Shown here in pieces: positions 9,001 to 17,722 of a stretch of DNA of 64,000 nucleotides. A program made the position numbers and the translations under genes. Each line of letters starts with the position of its first letter. Position 1 is the first letter of the stretch. The stretch lies in NCBI RefSeq assembly GCF_001591825.1, contig NZ_BCVQ01000005.1, positions 62,001-126,000 of the forward strand, in the 5' to 3' direction. A model generated the notes under the pieces. That model searched no databases, was not told where the DNA came from, and saw only the letters and a program-made list of their open reading frames with translations. The stretch comes from Rossellomorea vietnamensis NBRC 101237 (GTDB lineage Bacteria; Bacillota; Bacilli; Bacillales; Bacillaceae_B).

Positions 9001-12000
9001 GTTCGGCTTCAATGCAAAGCTCAAAAAGCTGGTTTGATCAGATATGACGATCGCTCCCGCTGTCTCCGGACCAAATTCGGCTGCATTGGCCACGACAGTA
9101 TACACTCCAGGAGTGACACCGGCAAACGTATACTCCCCATTTTGGTTGGATAATGTGGTTTGGACGAGTACATTCGTGACATCGTAAAGTTGGATGACGG
9201 CGTTTGAGATGGGATTTCCATTTGCAAGATTGGTAATGAAACCTTGAATCTGTCCAGAATTTGGAGAAAGATTGAGTTCAGCAAAGAGAATGTCTCCAGG
9301 TCCCCCGATAACAGACTTCGTATCTGTCCCGAATGTGGCTGCATCCGCTGTAATATTCAGTGTACCTACCGGCAAAGAGGTGAAGGTGACATTTCCGTTC
9401 GCATCCGTAATACCGGTGGCAATCGTGATATTGTTGGAATGCCGAATGGTGACGGTCGATCCTTCTATAGGAGTCGAAGTATTCTGAATCAATACCTGCA
9501 CGGAAAGGGTCACAGGATTTGCTGCTAGCACGTTGGTAACCGTTGTGGTTTGATTGGATTGAATGATTGCCGATACGGTGGACGACGAATAGTTTGGTGC
9601 TGTAGCTGTAACGAAATACGTCCCTGGTGCAAGTGAAGGCACTGAATATGTCCCATCAGAGTTCGCAAAGAAACTGACAACGAGCACATTATTTTCGTTA
9701 AACACAGAGATTTGAATGTTGTTACCTGTAATTGGATTTCCGTTTGTATCTTCCACATTTCCTGTAAGCGTACCAGGATTCTCATTTAAAGCCAGATTCG
9801 CTATCGTCGATGAGTCACTTTGGACGATGGCTCCGATTTGTTCTGTCGTAAAATCCACTTTCGAGGCCGAGACGATATAAGATCCGGGAGCCAGCCCACT
9901 GACAGAATAGTTACCGAAAACGGATGTCGTTGTCGTTGCTACGGGGATTTGGGAGATCCCATCGATAATGACTACCGTGGCCCCGGGAATGGCATCGCCA
10001 GTTGTCAGATTGGTGATCTGCCCATTGATACTTCCGGGATTCGGAACCAATGAAATATTGACGCCGGTTAAATCTTCCCCCACTCCCAGACTGATTCCGG
10101 TGATCACCTGTCCAAATCCAGGTGCATTGGCCACCACGGTAAAAGAGCCACTTGGTAAATTTCCTATTACATAATGACCCGATGCGTCCGTGAATCCGGT
10201 CCCAATCAAGATATTGTTTTGACCGAACACCTGAATGATGGCGTTTCCGATTGGAGTTCCTACATTATCGGTTACAAATCCTGATATAGATCCCGGATTT
10301 GGGGTAAGTGTTATGGCAACCGAAGAGGTTTGATTGGCAAGAACAGAAACCCCTGCCTGAGCCGTGGAATAATTGGGAGCTGATGCAGACACTGTATAGG
10401 TGCCTGGGGTCAAGTTTGTAAAAGAGAAAGTCCCGTCTTGATTGGCGACTGTAGAATCGATCAGGACATTGTTTACATCTCTTAACTGAATGATTGTGTT
10501 TGGCACGATAGGAGAAACGGTTCCTGTAATCGCTCCAGGGTTGGGTAGCAATGAAACCGAGACGGGTGTTGTCTGACCTGACGAAACAAGAGCACCCACT
10601 GTAGCGTTCTGGAAATTGGCAGCGAACACGTTCACTGTATAATTATCAGGTGCCAGTCCTTCTACCATGAATAATCCATTTGAATCCGTCAGTACCGTCG
10701 TAATCAGACTACCGGAACTGTTGACAATATTCACGCTAGCCCCCGCGATAGGATTGCCTCCCGGACTATCCACAACGGTTCCCGTTATCCTTCCTGGATT
10801 AGGCTCCAAGGCAATACTGCCATCGACCGTTTGGTTGGATGAAACCTGTACAGTTGCAGCGTTAGTCTGGAAATTGAGTGCTGATACAACCACCGTATAT
10901 ACTCCCGGTGCTAACCCATTCACGGCATATTGACCGTTATTGTCGGTTAGAGCTGTTGCGATAACGGCTCCACTGGAGTCCACCACTCTCACCTGAACGT
11001 TTGCACCAATGATAGGCGTGCCGGTTTGAGCATTGGTTGCGTTCCCTGCAATGGATCCTGGATCGGAGGCCAAATTAAAGTTCACAACGCTCGTCGCATT
11101 GGACGCGATTGTCACCCCTTCAGTGGCAGCCTGATAATTGGTAGCGGCAGCGATGACGATATAATTTCCCGGAGCAAGGTTCTGAACCGTATAGGACCCA
11201 TCAGGTGCCGTCACAGTCGTAGCAACGATGATGCCCGTTCCCGTGCTGATTTGCACGGTGACACTTCCACCTGCAATCGGATTGCTATTGGTATCCCTGA
11301 CAAAACCGGTCAATGTACCGGGGTTTTCATTTAATGTGACATTTAGCGTTGTGGTTTGGCCACTTTCAATCATGGCAGCAACTGTTTCAGTTGTGTAATT
11401 TGGTGCACTCACAACCACAGAATAACTACCAGGAGGGAGGCCGGGTACCATATATTGCCCATTGGCATCTGTCACGGCCGTACTGATTTGGATATTGTTC
11501 TGAAATACCGTGACGGTTGCTCCGGGAATCGCTGCACTATTAGGGTCCTGAACGGTACCAACCAGCGCACCCGCAAGCCTGGATAACGCAGCATCAACAA
11601 TGGTGACTGTATTCGATACGACGATGGCACCGAGAGTTCGAGTCGCATAACCATTCGCTGTAAATATGAGAGAATAAGAACCGGGAGTGAGACTGGTGAA
11701 GGAGTATTGCCCACTTCCATTCGTTGTGGTACTCGCTACAACCACATTCTGACTATTGATTGCCTGAACGGAAGCACCAGATATCGCCGTCATGGTGTCA
11801 GCGTCAATGACCGTCCCTTGAATAGATCCTGGATTCGGGTCGAGGAAGAGGTTCGTAATGGTGGTATTTCCGGCGGTGACAATCGAAGAGACCGTCGTGG
11901 AACTATAGTTAGCAGCAAAGGACCTGACCTGATACGTTCCAGGTGCTAAATTATTGAAGGTATATTGACCACTTCCATCAGCCGTGGTCGTAGCAATGTG

Positions 12001-13647
12001 CACCCCATTGGAGTCCAGGAGCTCTAAATTGGCAAATGGGATTGTGTTAGTAGTAGAGGCATCACGGACTGTACCGGATATTGCACCGGGATTTGCAACA
12101 AGCGTGAAATTGACCACAGACGCCTGGTTCGGTTCTGTCATCACCGCTTTTGTCTGAGATTGAAATCCTGTGGCCACAACAGATACGTTATAGAGTCCAG
12201 GTGTCACATTAGTGAAGGAATAATTACCGGCTATGTTGGTGGTTGTGGTATCCACCACCGTACCGGCATTATTCAGAAGCTGGACGGTCGCATTATTGAT
12301 GGCACCACCATTCGAAACGTTACCTGTTATGGTACTTGGCTGAGGTACGAGGGCAATATTGCCGGTTGTCGAAGTTCCTGCTGTCGCCGTCACATTCACG
12401 CTTCCTGTCACGTAATTGGTTAATGAAGCCTGAACCGTATAGTTTCCAGGCACGACATTGGTAAACGAATAAAAGCCGCTTGTATTCGTTTGTGTAGTGG
12501 CAATGACGCTCATTCCCTGCAGAAGCGAAACGGTGGAGTTCGGGAGTACCAACCCGGTTGTTTGATCCGTGATGGTCCCATTGACCGTAGCGCTTTGTTG
12601 CACGGTGATCGTCACCACGGAAGTGTTGGATTGAATGGGGTTACCCGACGATGAATCTACACCTGATGCCTGTACCCCATCCAAGTTTCTCGATCCGCTG
12701 GTTGTATAGGCACCACTCAGTGAGAATGTTAGAGTAGCGGTGGCACCCGGATTCAGGTTTCCGACGTTCCAGGTCAGTAGTTTAGTAGCTGAGTTATACG
12801 TGGTGAGCCCTTGGGATGTGGAATTCACGACAAATCCGGTAACCTGATCCGGACCGATAATGTCATCGAGAAAGACCGTCGTAGCTTGTGAAAGACCCGT
12901 ATTCGTCACAGTTACGGTACCTGTCCACGTTGCCTGCTGACCAAGAAGGACCGTTTGTGGTCCGGAATTTCTTACCTTGTTGGTCGAAAGCCTGGCCCTG
13001 ATATCGGCCTGACTTGGCGTGACGGGGTCACTTAATGCATTCGCGAAGGAGAAGCCTTCACTCGTCCTTAAAGAATCTTTGTTGTAGTTGTTTGCGTTTG
13101 CTGATGTAAAATAAATGGCACGGATGGCTGTTGATTCATTAATGCCCAAAAGGGAGAATACCGTACTTGCTGGAAGGAACCATTCCAGGAAAAAATCCTG
13201 ATCGCCTCCGATGCTTGAATCTGCAGGCGTCACCCGGGCATAATCAAAATTGGTAATGGGTTGAGAGAAATTAGGGTTTCCTCCTCCAGTCCCTTCCGCA
13301 GGGTCATTCCACGAATTGACCAATTTCACCGTATTTTGAATCAAACTCACTCGGTTATTCAATCCATCCACGTTAAAAAGCCAATCGTATGTCCCGGCAA
13401 CACCGGTTGTATTAATTAAAACCCCCCATGCGAAATTTCTGAAACCTGTTAATTGATTGTTCCGGGGATCCCCGTTCAGTCTTAATCGGAAATATACATT
13501 CGTCCCGTCGTAAGCAAAGAAACCTGCAGGAAACGTTGAATTCCCTACAATATCTGTTGAAACGGGACTTTCATCTCCTAAGACATCAAATACGGGTGTC
13601 CCCCCCACTATAACAGGGGTATACTGTGAATTACTGGGAAATGCCAC
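6100..13647 (-). CDS. Giant 23-repeat carboxypeptidase-regulatory/Cna-B-like protein with cysteine-rich C-terminus
   Basis: The product is 2515 residues. Residues 1 to about 222 form a unique domain without a signal peptide. About 223-350 look like a DUF11-type beta domain (GQQATWTGTVTVTNTG). From about 351 to 2328 there are 23 tandem repeats of 81-88 residues with the pattern GxVxD..T..PI.GA.V, TD..G.Y....L.PG.Y.V and L.PNPG, as in carboxypeptidase-regulatory or Cna-B folds. The last 187 residues hold 11 cysteines, and none were seen before them. No LPXTG motif, S-layer domain or membrane anchor is present. The start is GTG (13645-13647) with AGGAGG eight bases upstream. A cysteine-rich end without a Sec signal suggests assembly inside a mother cell, for example in a spore coat, exosporium or appendage; this is inference. 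The repeats differ enough that the gene should be stable. Confidence 0.8.
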   Translation of the reverse strand: MAFPSNSQYTPVIVGGTPVFDVLGDESPVSTDIVGNSTFPAGFFAYDGTNVYFRLRLNGDPRNNQLTGFRNFAWGVLINTTGVAGTYDWLFNVDGLNNRVSLIQNTVKLVNSWNDPAEGTGGGNPNFSQPITNFDYARVTPADSSIGGDQDFFLEWFLPASTVFSLLGINESTAIRAIYFTSANANNYNKDSLRTSEGFSFANALSDPVTPSQADIRARLSTNKVRNSGPQTVLLGQQATWTGTVTVTNTGLSQATTVFLDDIIGPDQVTGFVVNSTSQGLTTYNSATKLLTWNVGNLNPGATATLTFSLSGAYTTSGSRNLDGVQASGVDSSSGNPIQSNTSVVTITVQQSATVNGTITDQTTGLVLPNSTVSLLQGMSVIATTQTNTSGFYSFTNVVPGNYTVQASLTNYVTGSVNVTATAGTSTTGNIALVPQPSTITGNVSNGGAINNATVQLLNNAGTVVDTTTTNIAGNYSFTNVTPGLYNVSVVATGFQSQTKAVMTEPNQASVVNFTLVANPGAISGTVRDASTTNTIPFANLELLDSNGVHIATTTADGSGQYTFNNLAPGTYQVRSFAANYSSTTVSSIVTAGNTTITNLFLDPNPGSIQGTVIDADTMTAISGASVQAINSQNVVVASTTTNGSGQYSFTSLTPGSYSLIFTANGYATRTLGAIVVSNTVTIVDAALSRLAGALVGTVQDPNSAAIPGATVTVFQNNIQISTAVTDANGQYMVPGLPPGSYSVVVSAPNYTTETVAAMIESGQTTTLNVTLNENPGTLTGFVRDTNSNPIAGGSVTVQISTGTGIIVATTVTAPDGSYTVQNLAPGNYIVIAAATNYQAATEGVTIASNATSVVNFNLASDPGSIAGNATNAQTGTPIIGANVQVRVVDSSGAVIATALTDNNGQYAVNGLAPGVYTVVVSALNFQTNAATVQVSSNQTVDGSIALEPNPGRITGTVVDSPGGNPIAGASVNIVNSSGSLITTVLTDSNGLFMVEGLAPDNYTVNVFAANFQNATVGALVSSGQTTPVSVSLLPNPGAITGTVSPIVPNTIIQLRDVNNVLIDSTVANQDGTFSFTNLTPGTYTVSASAPNYSTAQAGVSVLANQTSSVAITLTPNPGSISGFVTDNVGTPIGNAIIQVFGQNNILIGTGFTDASGHYVIGNLPSGSFTVVANAPGFGQVITGISLGVGEDLTGVNISLVPNPGSINGQITNLTTGDAIPGATVVIIDGISQIPVATTTTSVFGNYSVSGLAPGSYIVSASKVDFTTEQIGAIVQSDSSTIANLALNENPGTLTGNVEDTNGNPITGNNIQISVFNENNVLVVSFFANSDGTYSVPSLAPGTYFVTATAPNYSSSTVSAIIQSNQTTTVTNVLAANPVTLSVQVLIQNTSTPIEGSTVTIRHSNNITIATGITDANGNVTFTSLPVGTLNITADAATFGTDTKSVIGGPGDILFAELNLSPNSGQIQGFITNLANGNPISNAVIQLYDVTNVLVQTTLSNQNGEYTFAGVTPGVYTVVANAAEFGPETAGAIVISDQTSFLSFALKPNPGIVQGFVRDSITLAPIAGATVVVRELSGTGPIIFTTITDSSGFFQTTTLSPLVYVLVGSSPSYGASAVSAEVMSGGVTNVEILLTPNPGSLTGTVRDAQTLLPLSDTLVRVIDSQGTVIGTAHTDVNGEYVIPGLAEGSYTVAAINTGYQALLQQVNIQPNTTTILDFNLLANPATLSGNVVDAVTASPLTGVIIEVYASGTGILVRRVLTDENGDYLIEGLPQGAFDVIAQLEGYAINVNNVFLAPGQAEVLDIALTPFPATIQGTILDAVTMNPISGALVKVVMPNTDIVVASALTSSDGTYSIGNLPTGNYNVVISADGYGTVIIPVILTPNGTETVNAALEPNPAGMTGTVFNAQTATGIPGALVRIFNSDGVFITSTLTDENGAYVITGLAAGQYTAIASADGFGDQIAVVTLSPGETEIVNFSLSNLQAVLKGTVRDRANNQPIQAALVQVFRVGTTLPVASVLTDSSGNYLITGLEPREYRVVFSAEGYTSEIFRIFLTNGETRTLDVELGRQPATLTGTVTDAGTGTPILGAAVVTVISGSGIVVASTLTDQEGRYILTGLPAGDYNVIFSADGYVRQTIPITLSPGETAVLNAALESNPATITGNVRDAGTLAAIDNALIQAFTTDGRLLGVTLTDMDGNYTLSGLPGGEVVIVVRARGYQSQFQTVTLIRGTTRTLNFLLEDNPASVRGYVTDIQTGAPISQVLVQIFPIGSQVAIRSTLTDPNGFYILLGLPPGNFIIRFTAPGYPVKEVSITLQEGEDRVLNVQLGEVVPPPSNLRPECIAVDKVYDWVIATHNATQPIWLSEGCSELVDELLNRGEGIQVSCQLTPAGCSVIGFERGTPGYVEVRGQATLQLTIQSRVFEAETCTMETPVFFDKKIAICLPEGIDPENVKCSIIDIKCGEKQGTLTQEQVHIQFIACLEIEILHPVILEVLASFCSPRTTVDMVEEEDDMCY

Positions 13648-13794
13648 AGAAAAAACCTCCTATAAATGATATGATCTTTACCATTATATTTAGGAGGGTG
13701 AGAAGTTGTCTGTTCAAACGTCTATTAAAGTAAATTTCTTAGTCCTTTTATCCTAAAGTAAATCTCTTTCTTTTTCATTAACGATTATGTTCCC

Positions 13795-14409
13795 TTATTC
13801 TTTCATGTGGATCGTATCCCCTAATATCACCTTCTCAAAATGATCACCGTCAAAACGGACGATGGACAGACTTGTCCCGTGAATATTGGGTGGATCCCAC
13901 ATTTTCACAAGGGGTATATTCCAGAAGAATGCCATAAGCGCACGGATAACGACACCGTGTGTCACAATCAGTATTCTTCCTTCTGGACTTTCGGAAAGAA
14001 TCCGTTTCATGGCGACTGCCACCCGTTGTTTAAAGGCTTCCAACGACTCTCCGTTGTGGTGCAGATGATTATATTTGTGTGGCCGGCTCCAGAAGTTATC
14101 GTATTCCTCCTTCCCTTTTAACTCTATTTCTTCCCTGGTTTTCCCTTCCCAGTCTCCAAAAGATATTTCATTCAACTCTTCTATAATCGTGAATGAGGAA
14201 TCATCGGATATGATCAATTTTGCTGTCTCTAACGCCCGCTTACTTGGGCTTACGTATATCCTCGTAAATTCAATGTCTGACAGACGCCTTCCCAAAGCGG
14301 TCGCGTTTCTGACTCCACTTTCAGTTAAGTCGGAATTAAGAGAGCCCTGCAGACGATTTTCTACATTCCATTCCGTTGCACCGTGACGGGTTAAATAAAT
14401 TTCCAACAT
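13795..14409 (-). CDS. Histidine phosphatase family protein
   Basis: The 204-residue protein starts MLEIYLTRHGATEWN, which carries the RHG signature whose histidine is phosphorylated. The second catalytic histidine is in LIVTHGVVIRAL, and an active-site glutamate is likely in NEISFGDWEGK. It resembles the PhoE/YhfR/GpmB group of broad phosphatases. It is a single gene separated from its neighbours, with the substrate unassigned. Confidence 0.88.
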   Translation of the reverse strand: MLEIYLTRHGATEWNVENRLQGSLNSDLTESGVRNATALGRRLSDIEFTRIYVSPSKRALETAKLIISDDSSFTIIEELNEISFGDWEGKTREEIELKGKEEYDNFWSRPHKYNHLHHNGESLEAFKQRVAVAMKRILSESPEGRILIVTHGVVIRALMAFFWNIPLVKMWDPPNIHGTSLSIVRFDGDHFEKVILGDTIHMKE

Positions 14410-14515
14410 ACAATTCCCCCTTTTTCATAGAAACTTCCTTTTTATGCTTAAAAGGTTATATTAAACTACGTTAATGACATTCTCCTTAAATACTTGTTCC
14501 CCTTTATTTAAAATA

Positions 14516-14552
14516 GGAAAGGTGCATTTCCGACAAAGAAATGCACCTTTCC
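14516..14552 (-). terminator. Long hairpin downstream of the 75-residue gene
   Basis: GGAAAGGTGCATTTC and GAAATGCACCTTTCC form a perfect 15-bp stem with a seven-base loop. The following T run is weak on either strand, but position just after the stop of the 14556-14783 gene suggests transcription termination. Confidence 0.65.
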
Positions 14553-14555
14553 GTG

Positions 14556-14783
14556 TTACTCCATTCTCTTTTTAACCATGCGTTTATGCTTCTCTTGGAT
14601 GATCTTCTTATTTAGTATTCTTACTTCTCCCACCATCAGTAATCTCATATCTTCCACGATGTAGTTGGCCAGTTCTTGATCAGAGATGTCATCCCCGTCA
14701 ATATCAAGACGGAACTCCTGTCCTTGAATACCACCACCGTTGGTAAAATCGATTTCAAAGTCAAATTGAACCCGCTTATCCAT
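14556..14783 (-). CDS. Small conserved acidic/basic protein of unknown function
   Basis: The 75-residue protein has an acidic first half (FDFEIDFTNGGGIQGQEF, DIDGDDISDQELANYI) and a basic end (KHKRMVKKRME). It has no membrane segment or signal. The ribosome site AGGAGG lies close before the ATG. I recognise it only as the type of small cytosolic protein common in Bacillus and assign no function. Confidence 0.65.
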   Translation of the reverse strand: MDKRVQFDFEIDFTNGGGIQGQEFRLDIDGDDISDQELANYIVEDMRLLMVGEVRILNKKIIQEKHKRMVKKRME

Positions 14784-14837
14784 TTGAAACCTCCTATTAG
14801 ATCATACTGAGAGCTCCCCGAGGTAAATGATTAAAGT

Positions 14838-15680
14838 TTACACCAGACATCTGAAATCCTTCACCATGTCATTGAATTTCTCTTGTTCCTCGACATGCGG
14901 AGAATGATTGCTATTTTCGAAAATATAAAAGGTTGAATTTGGTACTAAATGAAAGATTTCTTCAGAAAACACAAACGGGCATTGAGCATCGTGCCTTCCG
15001 CAGAATATGAGTGTCGGAGTGGTAATGTCCGAAATGGTTTCTCGAATATCATACTCAGGAAGTTCCTTCTTAGAGTAATAGTCCAGCCGTTTTTTAACCA
15101 TTTTTCCACTGCTTGGCTTGCCGAAGTATTCATCGTATCTTTCCGGATCATACAATGACATTTCCGTCCACGCCTTCCCTGCCTGCCGGCGCTCTTCTTT
15201 CGTTGCCTTTTCAGAATATAAGACGGAAACGATTTCCTTCAAACGTTCATTTTCCGGATTTTTATCGCAGTATATACTGTCCTGATGCTCCATATATTCG
15301 TTTGTTGCGGAAGCCCCACCTACAACCAATCGTTTGACAGACTCCGGATGATGAGCGGCATAATGCAGCCCGAGCATCCCACCGGTTGAATGCCCAGCAA
15401 AGTTCCAGTCTTCATATCCGAGAACTTGGCGGATCGCTTCTAAATCTTTGCTAGTCTCACTCATGCTCAGTTCGTCTTCATGGGTCACTTCAGTGGAGTT
15501 CCCTGTTTCTTTCAGATTCACCAGGTACACTTTAAAGTCCTCGACAAATCGATCAGCGAAATGATACCCGCGCTCGTTAAATTCACTATAAAGGTGCGTC
15601 ACGCATAACGGTTCCCCGTTACCTGCTTCAAAGATTTCAAAAATCCCACGGTTTGTTTGAATCAGCTTTTGTTCCCACAT
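14838..15680 (-). CDS. Alpha/beta hydrolase
   Basis: The 280-residue protein has the nucleophile elbow FAGHSTGGMLGLHYA (Ser of GHSTG), a late acidic residue in LIFCGRHDAQCP and a final histidine in ENSNHSPHVEE, which make up the catalytic triad. It resembles proline iminopeptidase-like or epoxide hydrolase-like members. Substrate is unknown. It is cytosolic, with no signal peptide. Confidence 0.85.
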   Translation of the reverse strand: MWEQKLIQTNRGIFEIFEAGNGEPLCVTHLYSEFNERGYHFADRFVEDFKVYLVNLKETGNSTEVTHEDELSMSETSKDLEAIRQVLGYEDWNFAGHSTGGMLGLHYAAHHPESVKRLVVGGASATNEYMEHQDSIYCDKNPENERLKEIVSVLYSEKATKEERRQAGKAWTEMSLYDPERYDEYFGKPSSGKMVKKRLDYYSKKELPEYDIRETISDITTPTLIFCGRHDAQCPFVFSEEIFHLVPNSTFYIFENSNHSPHVEEQEKFNDMVKDFRCLV

Positions 15681-16090
15681 TCCTATTTCCCCCAGTCTGT
15701 TTTGTCTGTATTGTTTTTTGGGTATTTTATCTTATACACTATTCATTAGACGGGTGCCGAATCGGAATAGTTTCAATTATTCTGTTAACTTCTTTTATTT
15801 TCATAGAATCCATTTATGGCAGATCGTCATCTACACCAGACCCTATGCCACACCGTTGTGAGCCGGCTCATCAAACAGTTGTTCTAGTCATTTATACGTC
15901 TTATGAACGAAAAAAGTTTCGAAATAATAGGAGTAATTTGAAGTAGAAGATAAATGGCGTGCACCTTTTTGTTTCCACTTTATTCTTAACGGGGTGGAAA
16001 GATGCCAGAAGTGTGAAAGATACGGCAGGAGAATGGAGCGTTTACTTGAATGTACTATAGTAGACGAATGGAAAGGAAGAAGGGCAAGCG
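15681..16090. other. Intergenic stretch, nothing recognised
   Basis: Apart from the short leader before the AraC-like remnant I see no convincing gene, hairpin or repeat here. Open frames in it lack ribosome sites and family features. Confidence 0.5.
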
Positions 16091-16306
16091 ATGACACGTT
16101 TTGATTTTTTTCGGCCAATGATTATGCCGAGCCCCTATACGAAATATAAGGAATTCCAACCGGCACCGTTTCTCCGCCCCTACATTTGCTGCTACTGGCT
16201 GGCTTCCCTTTATAAGATGCAGGTCCCCTTTTGGCAACCGTTTTTATCCGGGGAGCTCTGCTTACTTTATAAGGGAGTTCATCCCTCCGATACCATTAAA
16301 ATGTAA
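16091..16306 (+). pseudogene. N-terminal remnant of an AraC-family regulator
   Basis: The 71-residue frame contains KYKEFQPAPFLRPYICCYWL, which matches the start of the sensor half of AraC-type regulators (typically P..LRPYV.CYW). The sequence then becomes unlike the family and stops; there is no HTH half before the next gene 22 bases on. It keeps a ribosome site (GAAGGGCAAGCGATG). It is probably a deletion remnant. Confidence 0.5.
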
Positions 16307-16328
16307 TCACAAAATAGGAGGAAATAGA

Positions 16329-16685
16329 ATGAAGAAATATACAGGAGTCACCTTTCAAGTTCGAGTGACAGATTACGAAAAAGGGCTTAGTTGGTACAAA
16401 ACCCTCTTCAATCGCGACCCCGACTTCATCCCACATGATAATTTTGCCGAGTGGGAAATCGTGAAAGATACCTGGCTGCAAGTGGCAAAAGGAAAGCCTA
16501 CAGTGGGGAATGGTCCACTGCGTTTAGGCGTTCAAGACATCCATTCTGAACGTGAAAGATTGATAGAATCGCTGAATATGATGATAGAGCAAGTCCAAAC
16601 CCGGGAAGGCGTTCCCGCTGCCTGGTGTTCGTTTAGCGATCCGTATGGTAATTCAGTTGGGTTGTTTGAGGAATTAGAGGCATAA
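16329..16685 (+). CDS. VOC family protein
   Basis: The 118-residue protein has the VOC beginning FQVRVTDYEKGLSWYKTLF and the ending FSDPYGNSVGLFE, where the terminal glutamate is the usual last metal ligand. A good ribosome site (AGGAGGAAATAGA) precedes the ATG. It follows the AraC remnant that may once have controlled it. The ligand is unknown. Confidence 0.82.
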   Translation: MKKYTGVTFQVRVTDYEKGLSWYKTLFNRDPDFIPHDNFAEWEIVKDTWLQVAKGKPTVGNGPLRLGVQDIHSERERLIESLNMMIEQVQTREGVPAAWCSFSDPYGNSVGLFEELEA

Positions 16686-16710
16686 CGGTAGAGCGGGGAT
16701 GGCACCCGCT

Positions 16711-17607
16711 CTATACCTGTCCCCATGCCCCGGACCTTACTGTTTCCAAAAAGCTCCGGGCAGCTGGAGGCAGGGACTGTTCGCTATCCAGGCTTACTAA
16801 AGCGACTTCCCTATAGAGAGCCGGCATATCATTTGGTACCAGCTTTACCAATGTTCCATCTTCTAAAAAGGCAGAAACCATGGACTCCGTGAGAAGCGCT
16901 GTTCCACTGTAGTTCTGGACGAATTCTAGAGCAGTGGCAGGCGGTAATTCGATGGAGTCACTACCGAATGACATATGGGTTCTCTGCCAATGCTTACTCT
17001 CCTCGCTCCAATCGGTCATGATGTACGGTTTACTCCTTTCAAAAACATCTTCCACCCCATAACTCCCGTCCTTCATCCCGCTTAATGGCTGATCACGGCG
17101 GGCAACGAAGACCAGGGGTTCTTTAATACTATAAAGCTTTCTCAGATCTTTATTAAAAAACGGGGAAGTGATCATTCCCAGCTTGGTGCTTCCGTCATAC
17201 AGCATATCGATGATTTGTTGGTTATGGCCGGTGTGGATGGCGATCTGGATATCGGGAAATGCAGTGTACATTTTCTTGATGATCGACGTGAAATGTCCCG
17301 ATGTAAATGTCGGAAGGGTTCCGATTGTGATTTCCCCTCTTTTCCCTTCTTTTATCGACTGAGCCCTTTCTTTACCTTTATGTAATACTTCAAGAGCCTG
17401 CCTGGCATAAGGAAGGAACCCTTTACCCAAATCTGTCAGCTCCATTTGTTTCCCTGCCCTGACAAAAAGGTATCCCCCCACATCTTTCTCTAACTCTTTG
17501 ATCCGCAAACTGATAGTAGGCTGCGAGACATCCAGGTATCTCGAAGCTCTGCTATATGAACCGAGCCTCGCAACAAGTTCAAACGCGATCAGCTGATTAA
17601 TTTCCAA
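16711..17607 (-). CDS. LysR-family transcriptional regulator
   Basis: The 298-residue protein has the typical LysR winged HTH at residues 1-60 (FELVARLGSYSRASRYLDVS followed by QPTISLRIKELE) and a type 2 periplasmic-binding-like effector domain from about 90. It is divergent from a methyltransferase 116 bases away. The intergenic region carries a perfect CTTATA-N5-TATAAG palindrome, the classical T-N11-A LysR site. It therefore probably controls itself and the methyltransferase. The effector is unknown. Confidence 0.92.
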   Translation of the reverse strand: MEINQLIAFELVARLGSYSRASRYLDVSQPTISLRIKELEKDVGGYLFVRAGKQMELTDLGKGFLPYARQALEVLHKGKERAQSIKEGKRGEITIGTLPTFTSGHFTSIIKKMYTAFPDIQIAIHTGHNQQIIDMLYDGSTKLGMITSPFFNKDLRKLYSIKEPLVFVARRDQPLSGMKDGSYGVEDVFERSKPYIMTDWSEESKHWQRTHMSFGSDSIELPPATALEFVQNYSGTALLTESMVSAFLEDGTLVKLVPNDMPALYREVALVSLDSEQSLPPAARSFLETVRSGAWGQV

Positions 17608-17633
17608 TTTGACTCCTCCTACTATAAAAATAT

Positions 17634-17650
17634 CTTATAACAACTATAAG
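17634..17650. promoter_or_regulatory. Predicted LysR operator
   Basis: CTTATA ACAAC TATAAG is a 17-bp perfect dyad that fits the T-N11-A rule of LysR sites. It lies between the divergent LysR gene and the methyltransferase. Confidence 0.6.
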
Positions 17651-17722
17651 TAATATAGGATTGTTTAATGGTGATAAGAAAATTATAGTGTAAATACACA
17701 ATGAATAAAAGGAGGGCGTTTA

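Noticed and set aside
9021-9785. Minus-strand shifted frames within the giant repeat gene
   Set aside because: They are out-of-frame readings of the repeats; periodic composition keeps them open.
15653-15946. 97-codon plus-strand frame
   Set aside because: Begins inside the alpha/beta hydrolase gene on the other strand, lacks a ribosome site and looks random.
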